From positions 34,126,628 through 34,190,627 of the forward strand of contig NC_065576.1 of the NCBI RefSeq assembly GCF_937616625.2: DNA of 64,000 bases, read 5' to 3'. This document shows, piece by piece, positions 48,669 through 62,507 of the stretch (position 1 is the stretch's first letter; each line of letters begins with the position of its first letter). The position numbers were made by a program, and so were the translations under genes. The notes beneath the pieces were generated by a model that worked only from the letters and a program-made list of their open reading frames with translations, did not search any database and was not told the origin of the DNA. This stretch comes from Mercurialis annua (Eukaryota; Streptophyta; Magnoliopsida; Malpighiales; Euphorbiaceae).

Positions 48669-50091
48669 AAAAAACCAATAGAGTTGTGTTGTTTTTACAG
48701 TTACTCAGATAATAAATTAAAATTGCGTGTTTAGTTTTGTCGTCTTCTTATTACATTCATTATGATATTTATGATTGATAATTAAAATTATAAAATAAAC
48801 ATTTTAAAATTAATATCAATAAATATTCAATATAAACTTATACTACTTATATTTATCGTAGATATAGTTTATACTTTTTTTTTTAAAAAAATTATCCTTT
48901 ATATATTGTAATTTATTATACTTAATATTTTTCCTCATACAAGGTATGGTCATATATTATCAGTAAGGAATGAGCAAAATATTCGGCCGTACTAAATGAA
49001 AGCTCATAATATATCAATCATCTTCAATGTCAAGACGGTAGGATTAATTTACGACTCCAATTTCATGACTGAATGATTCACTAACATAATTTTGTTTGAA
49101 AATCTTTGAGCTAAATTTTTATTTATTTAACATTTTCATAAGCTAAGAAAAAAACAAACATTTACGTGAAATTGACTATTTAAGAACTTAATCTTAATCT
49201 TTTATGTGAAATTAATGTTGTTATCTTGAAGAAATTTATAAGGTCTATCCACATATAATTTAAAATGTAATAATTAGAATCTCACTCTTACATTTTTTTA
49301 TTTAATTTTATCTTAAAATTTTCTAAAAATTTTCTTATTAATATAAAAATTGTGAGTATTATTCTTAAATTGATCAAAACGGATGTAAGTAAACTCGCAA
49401 ATAAGAAATTCAGGGACTGTATTAACCGATTGTTTGATGTTTATACCAAACCAATGAGATATTTTCTGGTCCACTCTTTTAAAGGATAAAAGATCACATC
49501 GAAAACAAACTAAAAGCAATTAATAATAAAAAAACTAAAAACAATTAATGTCTATTCAAATTTTTTAGACATTACAAAAATATAGGATATTTTAGATAAA
49601 GTAGGAAATCGTTTTTTATTTTTTAATATGTGCCTCTTCTTTCAAAATATCATAAACTTTGGAATGGCGGAAGGATAAATTATGGGTAGTAAATATTAGA
49701 CGCATGAATTCATTCCAAAATAGTTTTGAAATCAAAATACCATCACTGCAAGTTCTTGATTTTTTAACCATTTATTTTGACGTTACATGCCTTGTAAGTA
49801 TTTTGTCATTTTATATTAAAAAAACATTTCATTATATAGAAACCATCTTTACTAGTTATAAGATTTATTTTTTAAGAATTACCAATGATATATACTAATT
49901 TGTTACTATATTAGCTGTTTTCTAATAAGGGGTTACAGCTTAGTGATTATATAATAAGAAATATTTCATAAATTAATAATTTACTGCGTAATGTATATGG
50001 AATTTTTCTGTTATATGGCAGACTTTTATTCAATTCTATCAAAAAAAAATTGACTTTACCAAATTTAAAAGATAAACGGAATAGTTGAAAG

Positions 50092-50955
50092 AAATGATTT
50101 AAAAACCGGATCGACTGATTCAACCGGGATCTGACTATCTGTCTAGTCCAATCAGCCTCTCTGAACTGGAAATCCGATCGAAATGGATTAGACTGGCCCG
50201 AACCGTGAAAACCGGAAACTGAAAACCCGATTGAACCGTTTGGTTTTATTAATATTCTTATATTTCAAACAATTGCTCATATTTTTTCCACTTCCTTTCT
50301 ATATTTACTATGTTTGCTTGCTCTCAAAACAATTACGATTGACTTGCTATAATTTATTCCCCTTTTATAAATAAGAGTAAATTAAAAGCTATTTTAAAAT
50401 ATATATATGGAAGACAATAGTTAAAATCAAGCAAATATAATATGTTGACATCTATAAAATAGCTAGGTTGATCACCTTCTAAAATAAATTTTAAATTAAT
50501 GGTTATTTTCAAAATGAATAAAGAAAGAAAACAATTCAACTAAATGTTTTCAAGTAATGCAATATGTTGTCCTATATACTAAAACTGTTATTTTACATTT
50601 TTTTTATTATTTTTTATAATAACATTCCCAGCTAATTGTTTCCTTTTTTTTTTTATTCTGAAACCTCCAATTAACATGATAAGGTCATCTAAATCAAAAT
50701 GGCTAATTATATTTTTTTGTTTACTAAAATTGACATCTTAGTTTAATTATTTTTGCTACTTTAAATAATGGGAGAAGAATAACCATTTTATACATGTGAA
50801 AAAAAAATTAATATATTTTAATAGAAAATATTAATCTATATTGTTTTTTTGTTTTCATTCTTAATTTTACAAAATCGGTTCAACTGGCAGTTAAATCGGT
50901 TGAACTGGTTGAACTGCGAACCGGTGGCCATACCGGTTCGGTTTTTAAAACACTG
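50092..50955. mobile_element. hAT-like non-autonomous element, unit 12 (864 bp)
   Basis: Flanked by GTTGAAAG at 50084-50091 and 50956-50963. Confidence 0.85.
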
Positions 50956-51211
50956 GTTGAAAGATATCATATTTATTGATACTATTTCTATAGAATAATT
51001 TTTAATATAATTAGACCAATACTTTGTGATTAAGGTAAATATTTAATAGTAATAATTATTTTTACTAAATAAGAATATCGGAAATCATTTCATTCTATAA
51101 ATATATTGATCATTCAAAAGATTTACATTAATACCTTAAATTCAAATATTCTACATTAATTTTCATAAGTTCAAAAAATTTCAATTCATGCTCATAAAAA
51201 TATAATCACAC

Positions 51212-51219
51212 TATATAAA
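51212..51219 (+). promoter_or_regulatory. TATA box, gene copy 13
   Basis: TATATAAA 110 bp before the ATG. Confidence 0.85.
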
Positions 51220-51321
51220 TACCACACACACATCTCCTTTTGTTATAAGAAAATTACAGACCAAAATATTATTCAACCATACAATTAGTTCCATTATATT
51301 AAAGATAAGATCTCATCAATT

Positions 51322-51665
51322 ATGGCTTCATTTGCTCATATTTTCCTCATGTTCCTCATTTTTTCAGGTATATATTTTTATATTTATTCATTTTATTTTT
51401 AATATACATAAAGCTTGGAATTAAATAAAAAGAACTATAAATTATAATAAATAGAGAAATAATTTTTTTGGTTATTTATCTTGCAGCTGCATCAATAGTT
51501 CCTCAAGTTCAGGCTCAACAATGCCCTCACGAGTTATATCCAACAGGATGTGTTATTGAACAATGTTGGAGCGACTGCGATAAGTGGGTTAAAGGAGCAA
51601 GAGGGTTTTGCAAAGGAAACGGACCCGGACAATCAGCACCATTTTCTTGTGAATGCTCTTGTTAA
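51322..51665 (+). CDS. Defensin-like secreted peptide, copy 13 (consensus)
   Basis: Exons are 51322-51367 and 51487-51665. It shares the intron variant TATTTATTC with copy 11. The protein is the consensus precursor. Confidence 0.93.
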
Positions 51666-53092
51666 AAAAAACCAATAGAGTTGTGTTGTTTTTACAGTTA
51701 CTCAGATAATAAATTAAAATTGCGTGTTTAGTTTTGTCGTCTTCTTATTACATTCATTACGATATTTATGATTGATAATTAAAATTATAAAATAAACATT
51801 TTAAAATTAATATCAATAAATATTCAATATAAACTTATACTACTTATATTTATCGTAGATATAGTTTATACTTTTTTTTAAAAAAAAAAATTATCCTTTA
51901 TATATTGTAATTTATTATACTTAATATTTTTCCTCATACAAGATATGGTCATATATTATCAGTAAGGAATGAGCAAAATATTCGGCCGTACTAAATGAAA
52001 GCTCATAATATATCAATCATCTTCAATGTCAAGACGGTAGGATTAATTTACGACTCCAATTTCATGACTGAATGAGTCACTAACATAATTTTGTTTGAAA
52101 ATCTTTGAGCTAAATTTTTATTTATTTAACATTTTCAGAAGCTAATAAAAAAAACAAATATTTACGTGAAATTGACTATTTGAGAACTTAATCTTAATCT
52201 TTTATGTGAAATTAATGTTGTTATCTTGAAGAAATTTATAAGGTCTATCCACATATAATTTAAAATGTAATAATTATAATCTCACTCTTACATTTTTTTA
52301 TTTAATTTTATCTTAAAATTTTCTAAAATTTTTCTTATTAATATAAAAATTGTGAGTATTATTCTTAAATTGATCAAAACGGATGTAAGTAAACTCGCAA
52401 ATAAGAAATTCAGGGACTGTATTAACCGATTGTTTGATGTTTATACCAAACCAATGAGATATTTTCTGGTCCACTCTCTTAAAGGATAAAAGATCACATC
52501 GAAAACAAACTAAAAGCAATTAATAATAAAAAAACTAAAAACAATTAATGTCTATTCAAATTTTTTAAACATTACAAAAATATAGGATATTTTAGATAAA
52601 GTAGGAAATCGTTTTTTATTTTTTAATATGTGCCTCTTCTTTCAAAATATCATAAACTTTGGAATGGCGGAAGGATAAATTATGGGTAGTAAATATTAGA
52701 CGCATGATTTCATTCCAAAATAGTTTTGAAATCAAAATACCATCACTGCAAGTTCTTGATTTTTTAGCCATTTATTTTGACGTTACATGCCTTGTAAGTA
52801 TTTTGTCATTTTATATTAAAAAAATTTTTCATTATATAGAAACCATCTTTACTAGTTATAAGATTAATTTTTTAAGAATTACCACTGATATATACTAATT
52901 TGTTACTATATTAGCTGTTTTCTAATAAGGGGTTACAGCTTAGTGATTATGTAATAAGAAATATTTCATAAATTAATAATTTACTGCGTAATGTATATGG
53001 TATTTTTCTATTATATGGCAGACTTTTATTCAATTCTATCAAAAAAAAAATTGACTTTACAAAATTTAAAAGATAAACGGAATAGTTGAAAG

Positions 53093-53932
53093 AAATGATT
53101 TGTAAATCGGATCGACTGATTCATACGGGATCCGACTATCTGTCTAGTCCAATTAGCCTCTCTGAACTGGAAATCCGATCGAAATGGATTAGACTGGCCC
53201 GAACCGTGAAAACCGGAAACTGAAAACTCGATTGAACCGTTTGGTTTTATTAATATTCTTATATTTCAAACAATTGCTCATATTTTTTCCACTTCCTTTC
53301 TATATTTACTATGTTTGCTTGCTCTCAAAACAATTATGATTGACTTGCTATAATTTATTCCCCTTTTATAAATAAGAGTAAATTAAAAGCTATTTTAAAA
53401 TATATATGGAAGACAATAGTTAAAATCAAGCAAATATAATATGTTGACATCTATAAAATAGCTAGGTTGATCACCTTCTAAAATAAATTTTAAATTAATG
53501 GTTATTTTCAAAATGAATAAAGAAAGAAAACAATTCAACTAAATGTTTTCAAGTAATGCAATATGTTGTCCTATATACTAAAACTATTATTTTACATTTT
53601 TTTTATTATTTCTTTATAATAACATTCCCAGCTAATTGTTTCCTTTTTTTTTATTCTGAAACCTCCAATTAACATGATAAGGTCATCTAAATCAAAATGG
53701 CTAATTATATTTTTTTGTTTACTAAAATTGACATCTTAGTTTAATTAGGAGAAGAATAACCATTTTATACATGTGAAAAAAAAATTAATATATTTTAATA
53801 GAAAGTATTAATCTATATTGTTTTTTTGTTTTCATTCTAAATTTTACAAAATCGGTTCAACTGGCAGTTAAATCGGTTGAACTGGTTGAACTGCGAACCG
53901 GTGGCCATACCGGTTCGGTTTTTAAAACACTG
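53093..53932. mobile_element. hAT-like non-autonomous element, unit 13 (840 bp)
   Basis: Flanked by GTTGAAAG at 53085-53092 and 53933-53940. It is short because of an internal 21-bp deletion. Confidence 0.83.
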
Positions 53933-54188
53933 GTTGAAAGATATCATATTTATTGATACTATTTCTATAGAATAATTTTTAATATAATTAGACCAATACT
54001 TTGTGTTTAAGGTAAATATTTAATAGTAATAATTATTTTTACTAAATAAGAAAATCGAAAATCATTTCATTCTATAAATATATTGATCATTCAAAAGATT
54101 TACATTAATACCTTAAATTCAAATATTCTACATTAATTTTCATAAGTTCAAAAAATTTCAATTCATGCTCATAAAAATATAATCACAC

Positions 54189-54196
54189 TATATAAA
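54189..54196 (+). promoter_or_regulatory. TATA box, gene copy 14
   Basis: TATATAAA 110 bp before the ATG, intact despite the gene lesion. Confidence 0.8.
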
Positions 54197-54298
54197 TACC
54201 ACACACACATCTCCTTTTGTTATAAGAAAATTACAGACCAAAATATTATTCAACCATACAATTAGTTCCATTATATTAAAGATAAGATCTCATCAATT

Positions 54299-54642
54299 AT
54301 GGCTTCATTTGCTCATATTTTCCTTATGTTCCTCATTTTTTCAGGTATATATTTTTATATTAATTCATTTTATTTTTAATATACATAAAGCTTGGAATTA
54401 AATAAAAAGAACTATAAATTATAATAAATAGAGAAATAATTTTTTTGGTTATTTATCTTGCAGCTGCATCAATAGTTCCTCAAGTTCAGGCTCAACAATG
54501 CCCTCACGAGTTATATCCAACAGGATGTGTTATTGAACAATGTTGGAGCGACTGCGATAAGTGGGTTAAAGGAGCAAGAGGGTTTTGCAAAGGAAACTGA
54601 CCCGGACAATTAGCACCATTTTCTTGTGAATGCTCTTGTTAA
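54299..54642 (+). pseudogene. Defensin-like gene copy 14, nonsense codon before last three Cys
   Basis: Exons correspond to 54299-54344 and 54464-54642. Codon 61, GGA elsewhere, is TGA at 54598-54600. The product would end at residue 60 and lose C70, C72 and C74, which include the CxC pair and the last cysteine, so the normal fold could not form. Downstream of the stop, S65L (TCA to TTA) is also present. Signal peptide, splice sites and promoter look intact, so a secreted 35-residue fragment is conceivable but unlikely to be functional. Confidence 0.92.
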
Positions 54643-56063
54643 AAAAAACCAATAGAGTTGTGTTGTTTTTACAGTTACTCAGATAATAAATTAAAATTGC
54701 GTGTTTAGTTTTGTCGTCTTCTTATTACATTCATTACGATATTTATGATTGATAATTAAAATTATAAAATAAACATTTTAAAATTAATATCAATAAATAT
54801 TCAATATAAACTTATACTACTTATATTTATCGTAGATATAGTTTATACTTTTTATTAAAAAAAAATTATCCTTTATTTATTGTAATTTATTATACTTAAT
54901 ATTTTTCCTCATACAAGATATGGTCATATATTATCAGTAAGGGATGAGCAAAATATTCGGCCGTACTAAATGAAAGCTCATAATATATCAATCATCTTCA
55001 ATGTCAAGACGGTAGGATTAATTTACGACTCCAATTTCATGACTGAATGAGTCACTAACATAATTTTGTTTGAAAATCTTTGAGCTAAATTTTTATTTAT
55101 TTAACATTGTCATAAGCTAAGAAAAAAACAAACATTTACGTGAAATTGACTATTTGAGAACTTAATCTTAATCTTTTATGTGAAATTAATGTTGTTATCT
55201 TGAAGAAATTTATAAGGTCTATCCACATATAATTTAAAATGTAATAATTATAATCTCACTCTTACATTTTTTTATTTAATTTTATCTTAAAATTTTCTAA
55301 AATTTTTCTTATTAATATAAAAATTGTGAGTATTATTCTTAAATTGATCAAAACGGATGTAAGTAAACTGGGAAATAAGAAATTCAGGGACTGTATTAAC
55401 CGATTGTTTGATGTTTATACCAAACCAATGAGATATTTTCTGGTCCACTCTCTTAAAGGATAAAAGATCACATCGAAAACAAACTAAAAGCAATTAATAA
55501 TAAAAAAACTAAAAACAATTAATGTCTATTCAAATTTTTTAGACATTACAAAAATATAGGATATTTTATATAAAGTAGGAAATCGTTTTTTATTTTTTAA
55601 TATGTTCCTCTTCTTTCAAAATATCATAAACTTTGGAATGGCGGAAGGATAAATTATGGGTAGTAAATATTAGACGCATGATTTCATTCCAAAATAGTTT
55701 TGAAATCAAAATACCATCACTGCAAGTTCTTGATTTTTTAGCCATTTATTTTGACGTTACATGCCTTGTAAGTATTTTGTCATTTTATATTAAAAAAACA
55801 TTTCATTATATAGAAACCATCTTTACTAGTTATAAGATTAATTTTTTAAGAATTACCACTGATATATACTAATTTGTTACTATATTAGCTGTTTTCTAAT
55901 AAGGGGTTACAGCTTAGTGATTATATAATACGAAATATTTCATAAATTAATAATTTACTGCGTAATGTATATGGAATTTTTCTGTTATATGGCAGACTTT
56001 TATTCAATTCTATCAAAAAAATTGACTTTACCAAATTTAAAAGATAAACGGAATAGTTGAAAG

Positions 56064-56923
56064 AAATGATTTAAAAACCGGATCGACTGATTCAACCGGG
56101 ATCCGACTATCTGTCTAGTCCAATTAGCCTCTTTGAACTGGAAATCCGATCGAAATGGATTAGACTGGCCCGAACCGTGAAAACCGGAAACTGAAAACCC
56201 GATTGAACCGTTTGGTTTTATTAATATTCTTATATTTCAAACAATTGCTCATATTTTTTCCACTTCCTTTCTATATTTACTATGTTTGCTTGCTCTCAAA
56301 ACAATTACGATTGACTTGCTATAATTTATTCCCCTTTTATAAATAAGAGTAAATTAGAAGCTATTTTAAAATATATATGGAAGACAATAGTTAAAATCAA
56401 GCAAATATAATATGTTGACATCTATAAAATAGCTAGGTTGATCACCTTCTAAAATAAATTTTAAATTAATGGTTATTTTCAAAATGAATAAAGAAAGAAA
56501 ACAATTCAACTAAATGTTTTCAAGTAATGCAATATGTTGTCCTATATACTAAAACTGTTATTTTACATTTTTTTTATTATTTCTTTATAATAACATTCCC
56601 AGCTAATTGTTTCCTTTTTTTTTATTCTGAAACCTCCAATTAACATGATAAGGTCATCTAAATCAAAATGGCTAATTATATTTTTTTGTTTACTAAAATT
56701 GACATCTTAGTTTAATTATTTTTGCTACTTTAAATAATGGGAGAAAAATAACCATTTTATACATGTGAAAAAAAATTAATATATTTTAATAGAAAGTATT
56801 AATCTATATTGTTTTTTTGTTTTCATTCTAAATTTTACAAAATCGGTTCAACTGGCAGTTAAATCGGTTGAACTGGTTGAACTGCGAACCAGTGGCCATA
56901 CCGGTTCGGTTTTTAAAACACTG
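56064..56923. mobile_element. hAT-like non-autonomous element, unit 14 (860 bp)
   Basis: GTTGAAAG at 56056-56063 and GTCGAAAG at 56924-56931. It has one private subterminal change (GAACCAGTGGCC). Confidence 0.83.
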
Positions 56924-57179
56924 GTCGAAAGATATCAAATTTATTGATACTATTTCTATAGAATAATTTTTAATATAATTAGACTAATACTTTGTGATTA
57001 AGGTAAATATTTAATAGTAATAATTATTTTTACTAAATAAGAATATCGGAAATCATTTCATTCTATAAATATATTGATCATTCAAAAGATTTACATTAAT
57101 ACCTTAAATTCAAATATTCTACATTAATTTTCATAAGTTCAAAAAATTTCAATTCATGCTCATAAAAATATAATCACAC

Positions 57180-57187
57180 TATATAAA
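57180..57187 (+). promoter_or_regulatory. TATA box, gene copy 15
   Basis: TATATAAA 110 bp before the ATG. Confidence 0.85.
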
Positions 57188-57289
57188 TACCACACACACA
57201 TCTCCTTTTGTTATAAGAAAATTACAGACCAAAATATTATTCAACCATACAATTAGTTCCATTATATTAAAGATAAGATCTCATCAATT

Positions 57290-57633
57290 ATGGCTTCATT
57301 TGCTCATATTTTCCTTATGTTCCTCATTTTTTCAGGTATATATTTTTATATTAATTCATTTTATTTTTAATATACATAAAGCTTGGAATTAAATAAAAAG
57401 AACTATAAATTATAATAAATAGAGAAATAATTTTTTTGGTTATTTATCTTGCAGCTGCATCAATAGTTCCTCAAGTTCAGGCTCAACAATGCTCTCACGA
57501 GTTATATCCAACAGGATGTGTTATTGAACAATGTTGGAGCGACTGCGATAAGTGGGTTAAAGGAGCAAGAGGGTTTTGCAAAGGAAACGGACCCGGACAA
57601 TCAGCACCATTTTCTTGTGAATGCTCTAGTTAA
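57290..57633 (+). CDS. Defensin-like peptide, copy 15 (C74S, P29S variant)
   Basis: Exons are 57290-57335 and 57455-57633. The frame is open, but the last codon before the stop is AGT, not TGT, so the eighth cysteine is replaced by serine; P29 next to the first cysteine is also serine. In eight-cysteine defensins the first and last cysteines normally pair, so this copy should leave C28 unpaired. It could be a decaying copy or a variant with a free thiol or dimer-forming cysteine; decay is the simpler reading. The run of A after the stop is also longer here. Confidence 0.88.
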
Positions 57634-59217
57634 AAAAAAAACAATAGAGTTGTGTTGTTTTTACAGTTACTCAGATAATAAATTAAAATTGCGTGTTTAG
57701 TTTTGTCGTCTTCTTATTACATTCATTACGATATTTATGATTGATAATTAAAATTATAAAATAAACATTTTAAAATTAATATCAATAAATATTCAATATA
57801 AACTTATACTACTTATATTTATCGTAGATATAGTTTATACTTTTTTTTTTAAAAAAATTATCCTTTATATATTGTAATTTATTATACTTAATATTTTTCC
57901 TCATACAAGATATGGTCATATATTATCAGTAAGGGATGAGCAAAATATTCGGCCGTACTAAATGAAAGCTCATAATATATCAATCATCTTCAATGTCAAG
58001 ACGGTAGGATTAATTTACGACTCCAATTTCATGACTGAATGAGTCACTAACATAATTTTGTTTGAAAATCTTTGAGCTAAATTTTTATTTATTTAACATT
58101 TTCATAAGCTAAGAAAAAAACAAACATTTACGTGAAATTGACTATTTGAGAACTTAATCTTAATCTTTTATGTGAAATTAATGTTGTTATCTTGAAGAAA
58201 TTTATAAGGTCTATCCACATATAATTTAAAATGTAATAATTATAATCTCACTCTTACATTTTTTTATTTAATTTTATCTTAAAATTTTCTAAAATTTTTC
58301 TTATTAATATAAAATTTGTGAGTATTATTCTTAAATTGATCAAAACGGATGTAAGTAAACTCGCAAATAAGAAATTCAGGGACTGTATTAACCGATTGTT
58401 TGATGTTTATACCAAACCAATGAGATATTTTCTGGTCCACTCTCTTAAAGGATAAAAGATCACATCGAAAACAAACTAAAAGCAATTAATAATAAAAAAA
58501 CTAAAAACAATTAATGTCTATTCAAATTTTTTAGACATTACAAAAATATAGGATATTTTATATAAAGTAGGAAATCGTTTTTTATTTTTTAATATGTGCC
58601 TCTTCTTTCAAAATATCATAAACTTTGGAATGGCGGAAGGATAAATTATGGGTAGTAAATATTAGACGCATGATTTCATTCCAAAATAGTTTTGAAATCA
58701 AAATACCATCACTGCAAGTTCTTGATTTTTTAGCCATTTATTTTGACGTTACATGCCTTGTAAGTATTTTGTCATTTTATATTAAAAAAATATTTCATTA
58801 TATAGAAACCATCTTTACTAGTTATAAGATTAATTTTTTAAGAATTACCACTGATATATACTAATTTGTTACTATATTAGCTGTTTTCTAATAAGGGGTT
58901 ACAACTTAGTGATTATATAATAAGAAATATTTCATAAATTAATAATTTACTGCGTAATGTATATGGAATTTTTCTGTTATATGGCAGACTTTTATTCAAT
59001 TCTATCAAAAAAATTGACTTTACCAAATTTAAAAGATAAACGGAATAGTTGAAAGAAATGATTTAAAAACCGGATCGACTGATTCAACCGGGATCCGACT
59101 ATCTGTCTAGTCCAATTAGCCTCTCTGAACTGGAAATCCGATCGAAATGGATTAGACTGGCCCGAACCGTGAAAACCGGAAACTGAAAACCCGATTGAAC
59201 CATTTGGTTTTATTAAT

Positions 59218-62200
59218 TGTAATATCCCGTATGTCTGACGTTGCCAAAGTAGGCAGCGTGTCTAAATTTAAACTGTTAAAACGGCCAAAAAAGGAATTAT
59301 TGAGAAATAATTAAATAAAAGAAGACCCGAGTAGGTCGACATTGGAATTTTAATAAGGAAATTTTAATAATAATCTTCCACAATAAAAATGGAACTGGGT
59401 TAAAGAGATAAATGTGAGAAAGTGGTTAAAAGTCCACTTTAGCTCAATTTTTTTGGAAAATAAGCGTTTAGTTCCCGGAAAATAGAAATTAAATAAATAA
59501 TTGACGGGAATTAGTATTTATAAAAATAATATCGATAAATTGATTATCGATAATTATTAAAATAACAATTGGACGAAAAAGTTGGAAAAAGTGCATTTTA
59601 GCTCAAAATGGAATTTGAGCGTTTTTAGCCGAAAATTGCTAAAATAAATTATTGGAGATGGAATTGTGAGGTATTAAGGTGATATTATTTATTTGGAAAT
59701 AAATAATACAAAGTTTATCGAGTTCAAATGATTAAGCGATTTATGGACTAAATTGGGCGAAATATAAGTTCGTAACCGAATCGTGAGGAGGTGTCAATAT
59801 TAGGGATCAAAGGGGAACTTTGCCATAAATATATAAGGCCACTTATTTGATTTTAAACTCAGAATTATACACTTATCTCAGCTGAAAACCCTTGACCATC
59901 TTCAACCTCAAGAACACCATATGCAACACAATCTTTCAAGTGCCATAACTTCTTCGTTTTTGGTCCGATTGAGGTGATTCTTGCGGCCACGGAACGAGGG
60001 GAACGAGCTCTACACATCTATCCCTATCAATTGAGGTAAAAATCATCACCTCTTAGTTAGGGTTTTCTGCTTTGAGTTCGGGTTTTATTGTATATAATGA
60101 TGATGATGAATTCAAAGCTTCCATTAGTGTTTTTGATTAATAATTTGTTGGTTGAAGCTAGGTTTGATGTTTGAATTGGTAAAATATGATAGTTGTGGTT
60201 TGTGTGATGTGAGAGTTTAGTTATGGCTGGACATTTGAGTATGCTTAAGATTTTTGTGATGGGTGGTGGCCAAAGGAGGCCTTGGTGGCTAAAGGATGCG
60301 CCACCGTGCCAAAGCACGGTGGGGCTGCGTTTCAGCAGCCATGGCAGCCCCTCCCTTGTCCAAAACAGGGGAGGTCCTAAGGAAGGTGAAGGGGGGCTGA
60401 TGCCACCCTTCGTTGGGGGTTAATCACATTAAAATTTACTTAAAACGCTTAGCGATACGTAACTAGTTTCAAGCGTAACGCAAAAATAGTTTTTGCACGA
60501 AAACGTTAGGGAGGTTGAGATAGATTTAAGTTGATGGTTATGGCATGAATTAAGGTTAAAATATATGGATTAATATTGAGTACATATCTGTTTTAATCGA
60601 CCGAAACGTTAAAGAGATTACTTGAGAATTTAACGATGTTGCTGGAATTAATGCGCTGCGGAATAGCCATATTTCCAGGGCAATATCTCGATCTATATAG
60701 CTCCAAATTAGGTTCCGTTTGTTGGTACGGAAACTTAAGGATGTCGTCTATAAATGTCTAAGTATAAGTTTCTGCTAATTCGGCCTCTAAATAGCTCAAA
60801 TAAATCAGAACATTATGTCGCGCATAGCAGTTCTGAAATTTAGGACAGCCCTAAGTTATTAACTTCGGGGCCAAATTCCGACACCTTCGGGTGATAATCT
60901 CGGTCCGAGACCTAAACGAAAGTTGTAGGCGACGTTCTGAACATTAAGAATGTCAATTTTTTTAGGAGTCAGACTGTTTTAAGTAAACGGTTTCAATAGC
61001 CGAATTTGGCTAGAAACCTAGTTTTGGATTAATTAATTATAGTTAGAGTGTAATTAATTCGAGTTACTATCGAATTTGTGTAGACTTGAAGAGGCGACTA
61101 ACAATGGAACCCGGAACTTAAAAAACGCAACATCGCTTAGCTGTTATCGAAGGATATGGATAGCAAGCAGTGAGTATATTTTACTCACTCTTATTATCAT
61201 ATTAAAAACTATTTTATATATACTGTATATATTATTATTACTAAATGCATCGCACAAATTGTATAGTTTGATTTGATTGAATTGTTCTTGTTGGATTGGA
61301 TAATACTTGAATTGTTGTTTGTGGATATATGGATTGCATTACTTTGTTTATGACTTGTCGATTATTTGCCAATGTGAATTTGTATATGATCCGAAGAAAC
61401 GAGCTACCTATTGGGCGTCAATAGGCCGTGTGATCACCGGTGTTTATGAAAGTCTAGATATTCGTACATAGATACGTTTGATATGAGCTCATTAAATATT
61501 GATCATATTTATAATTATGAAATGGAATATGTTTGGGTATCGGAAAGGAGGATTATAATTGTGGCAGATACGAGTAACTCGGTCGAACTATCTCGGGACC
61601 CGTATCTGGTGGGTAACTCGGTCGAACTATCTCGGGACCCGTATCTGGTGGGTAACTCGGTCGAACTATCTCGGGACCCACAACTTGGGATTAAGTAGTG
61701 GCATGATGTAACTCGGTTGAACTATCTCGGGACTATGCCACGTGGTAGCGGGTAACTCGGTCGAACTATCTCGGGACCCGGCCACTCGAACGATATGATT
61801 CAAATATGATACGAATTAGGAGAGGTTAAGGAGTTTAAGATTAAGGTTTCGATCGGATCAAATACTTGTATTTAGTGAATTGTTTGCAATTGTTGTGATT
61901 GTATATGTTGGAATTGTGTAAAATGTGATTGTATAATATTTTAAAAATGTTTTTTTTTTAAAAAATGCGATGCTTATTTTGATAATATGGTAAGTAAAAT
62001 ATACCTCACTCAGCTTAATAGCTGACCCCCCAATAGTGTGTTTTTCAGGTACCTAGATTCTGAACTTGGCTAGAAGTTCGTCTTTAACCGGAAGTTCCTT
62101 TGTCTATGTATAGCCCCGACTTCCGTAGATGCTGCAGTAGTGTGATGTCTGACCAGTGTAGCAGTGAAATTTTATATGGTTTATAGTTGCTGTTAGTTTG

Positions 62201-62507
62201 TATATATTTGTTTGGCCACGATAGTTATGCTTTGTACCACGGAGGTAGATTCCCGCGATGTAACTTTGACACTAGTAGTATATGCCAGGTTAGTACGTAC
62301 AAGGTACGGAAACGATAGACCCGAGCAAGTTGTAATGTTTTACCAGTGCAAATAAATGTGTCTTTGTTAAATGCTTCCGTTTGTAAGGTCCTTATATGAT
62401 TAATGTTTGCGAAACAGTTTTAGTGAATTTCAGGCTTGTTACGGGTTTCGGAACTACAATTCCCATTCCCTAGCGTCGGTCGCGGCCCTCGATTTTGGGT
62501 CGTGACA
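59218..62507 (+). mobile_element. Solo LTR, family 2, third copy (3290 bp)
   Basis: TTAAT lies at 59213-59217 and 62508-62512. It is more diverged from the other two copies than they are from each other, and longer mainly because its direct-repeat tract has five blocks instead of four. No gene is supported inside. Confidence 0.93.
61574..61778 (+). repeat. Five LTR direct repeats (expanded tract)
   Basis: The block GTAACTCGGTCGA...CGTATCTGGTGG occurs twice in succession here and once in the other two solo LTRs. The 71-aa frame at 61483-61698 is just this repeat translated. Confidence 0.88.

Larger units (their letters stand above)
47959..50955 (+). repeat. Array unit 12 (2997 bp)
   Basis: The spacer shares a string of variants with unit 2, 36 kb away, but not with its neighbours, suggesting a past exchange or a common source. 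The spacer from about 48740 to 50083 has no supported gene. Confidence 0.93.
50956..53932 (+). repeat. Array unit 13 (2977 bp)
   Basis: The left end of its hAT element carries the TGATTTGTAAATCGG variant otherwise seen only in unit 1. A 21-bp deletion near 53748 lies inside that element. The spacer from about 51735 to 53084 has no supported gene. Confidence 0.93.
53933..56923 (+). repeat. Array unit 14 (2991 bp)
   Basis: It holds the truncated gene copy 14. The right-hand target duplicate of its hAT element has mutated to GTCGAAAG. The spacer from about 54710 to 56055 has no supported gene. Confidence 0.93.
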
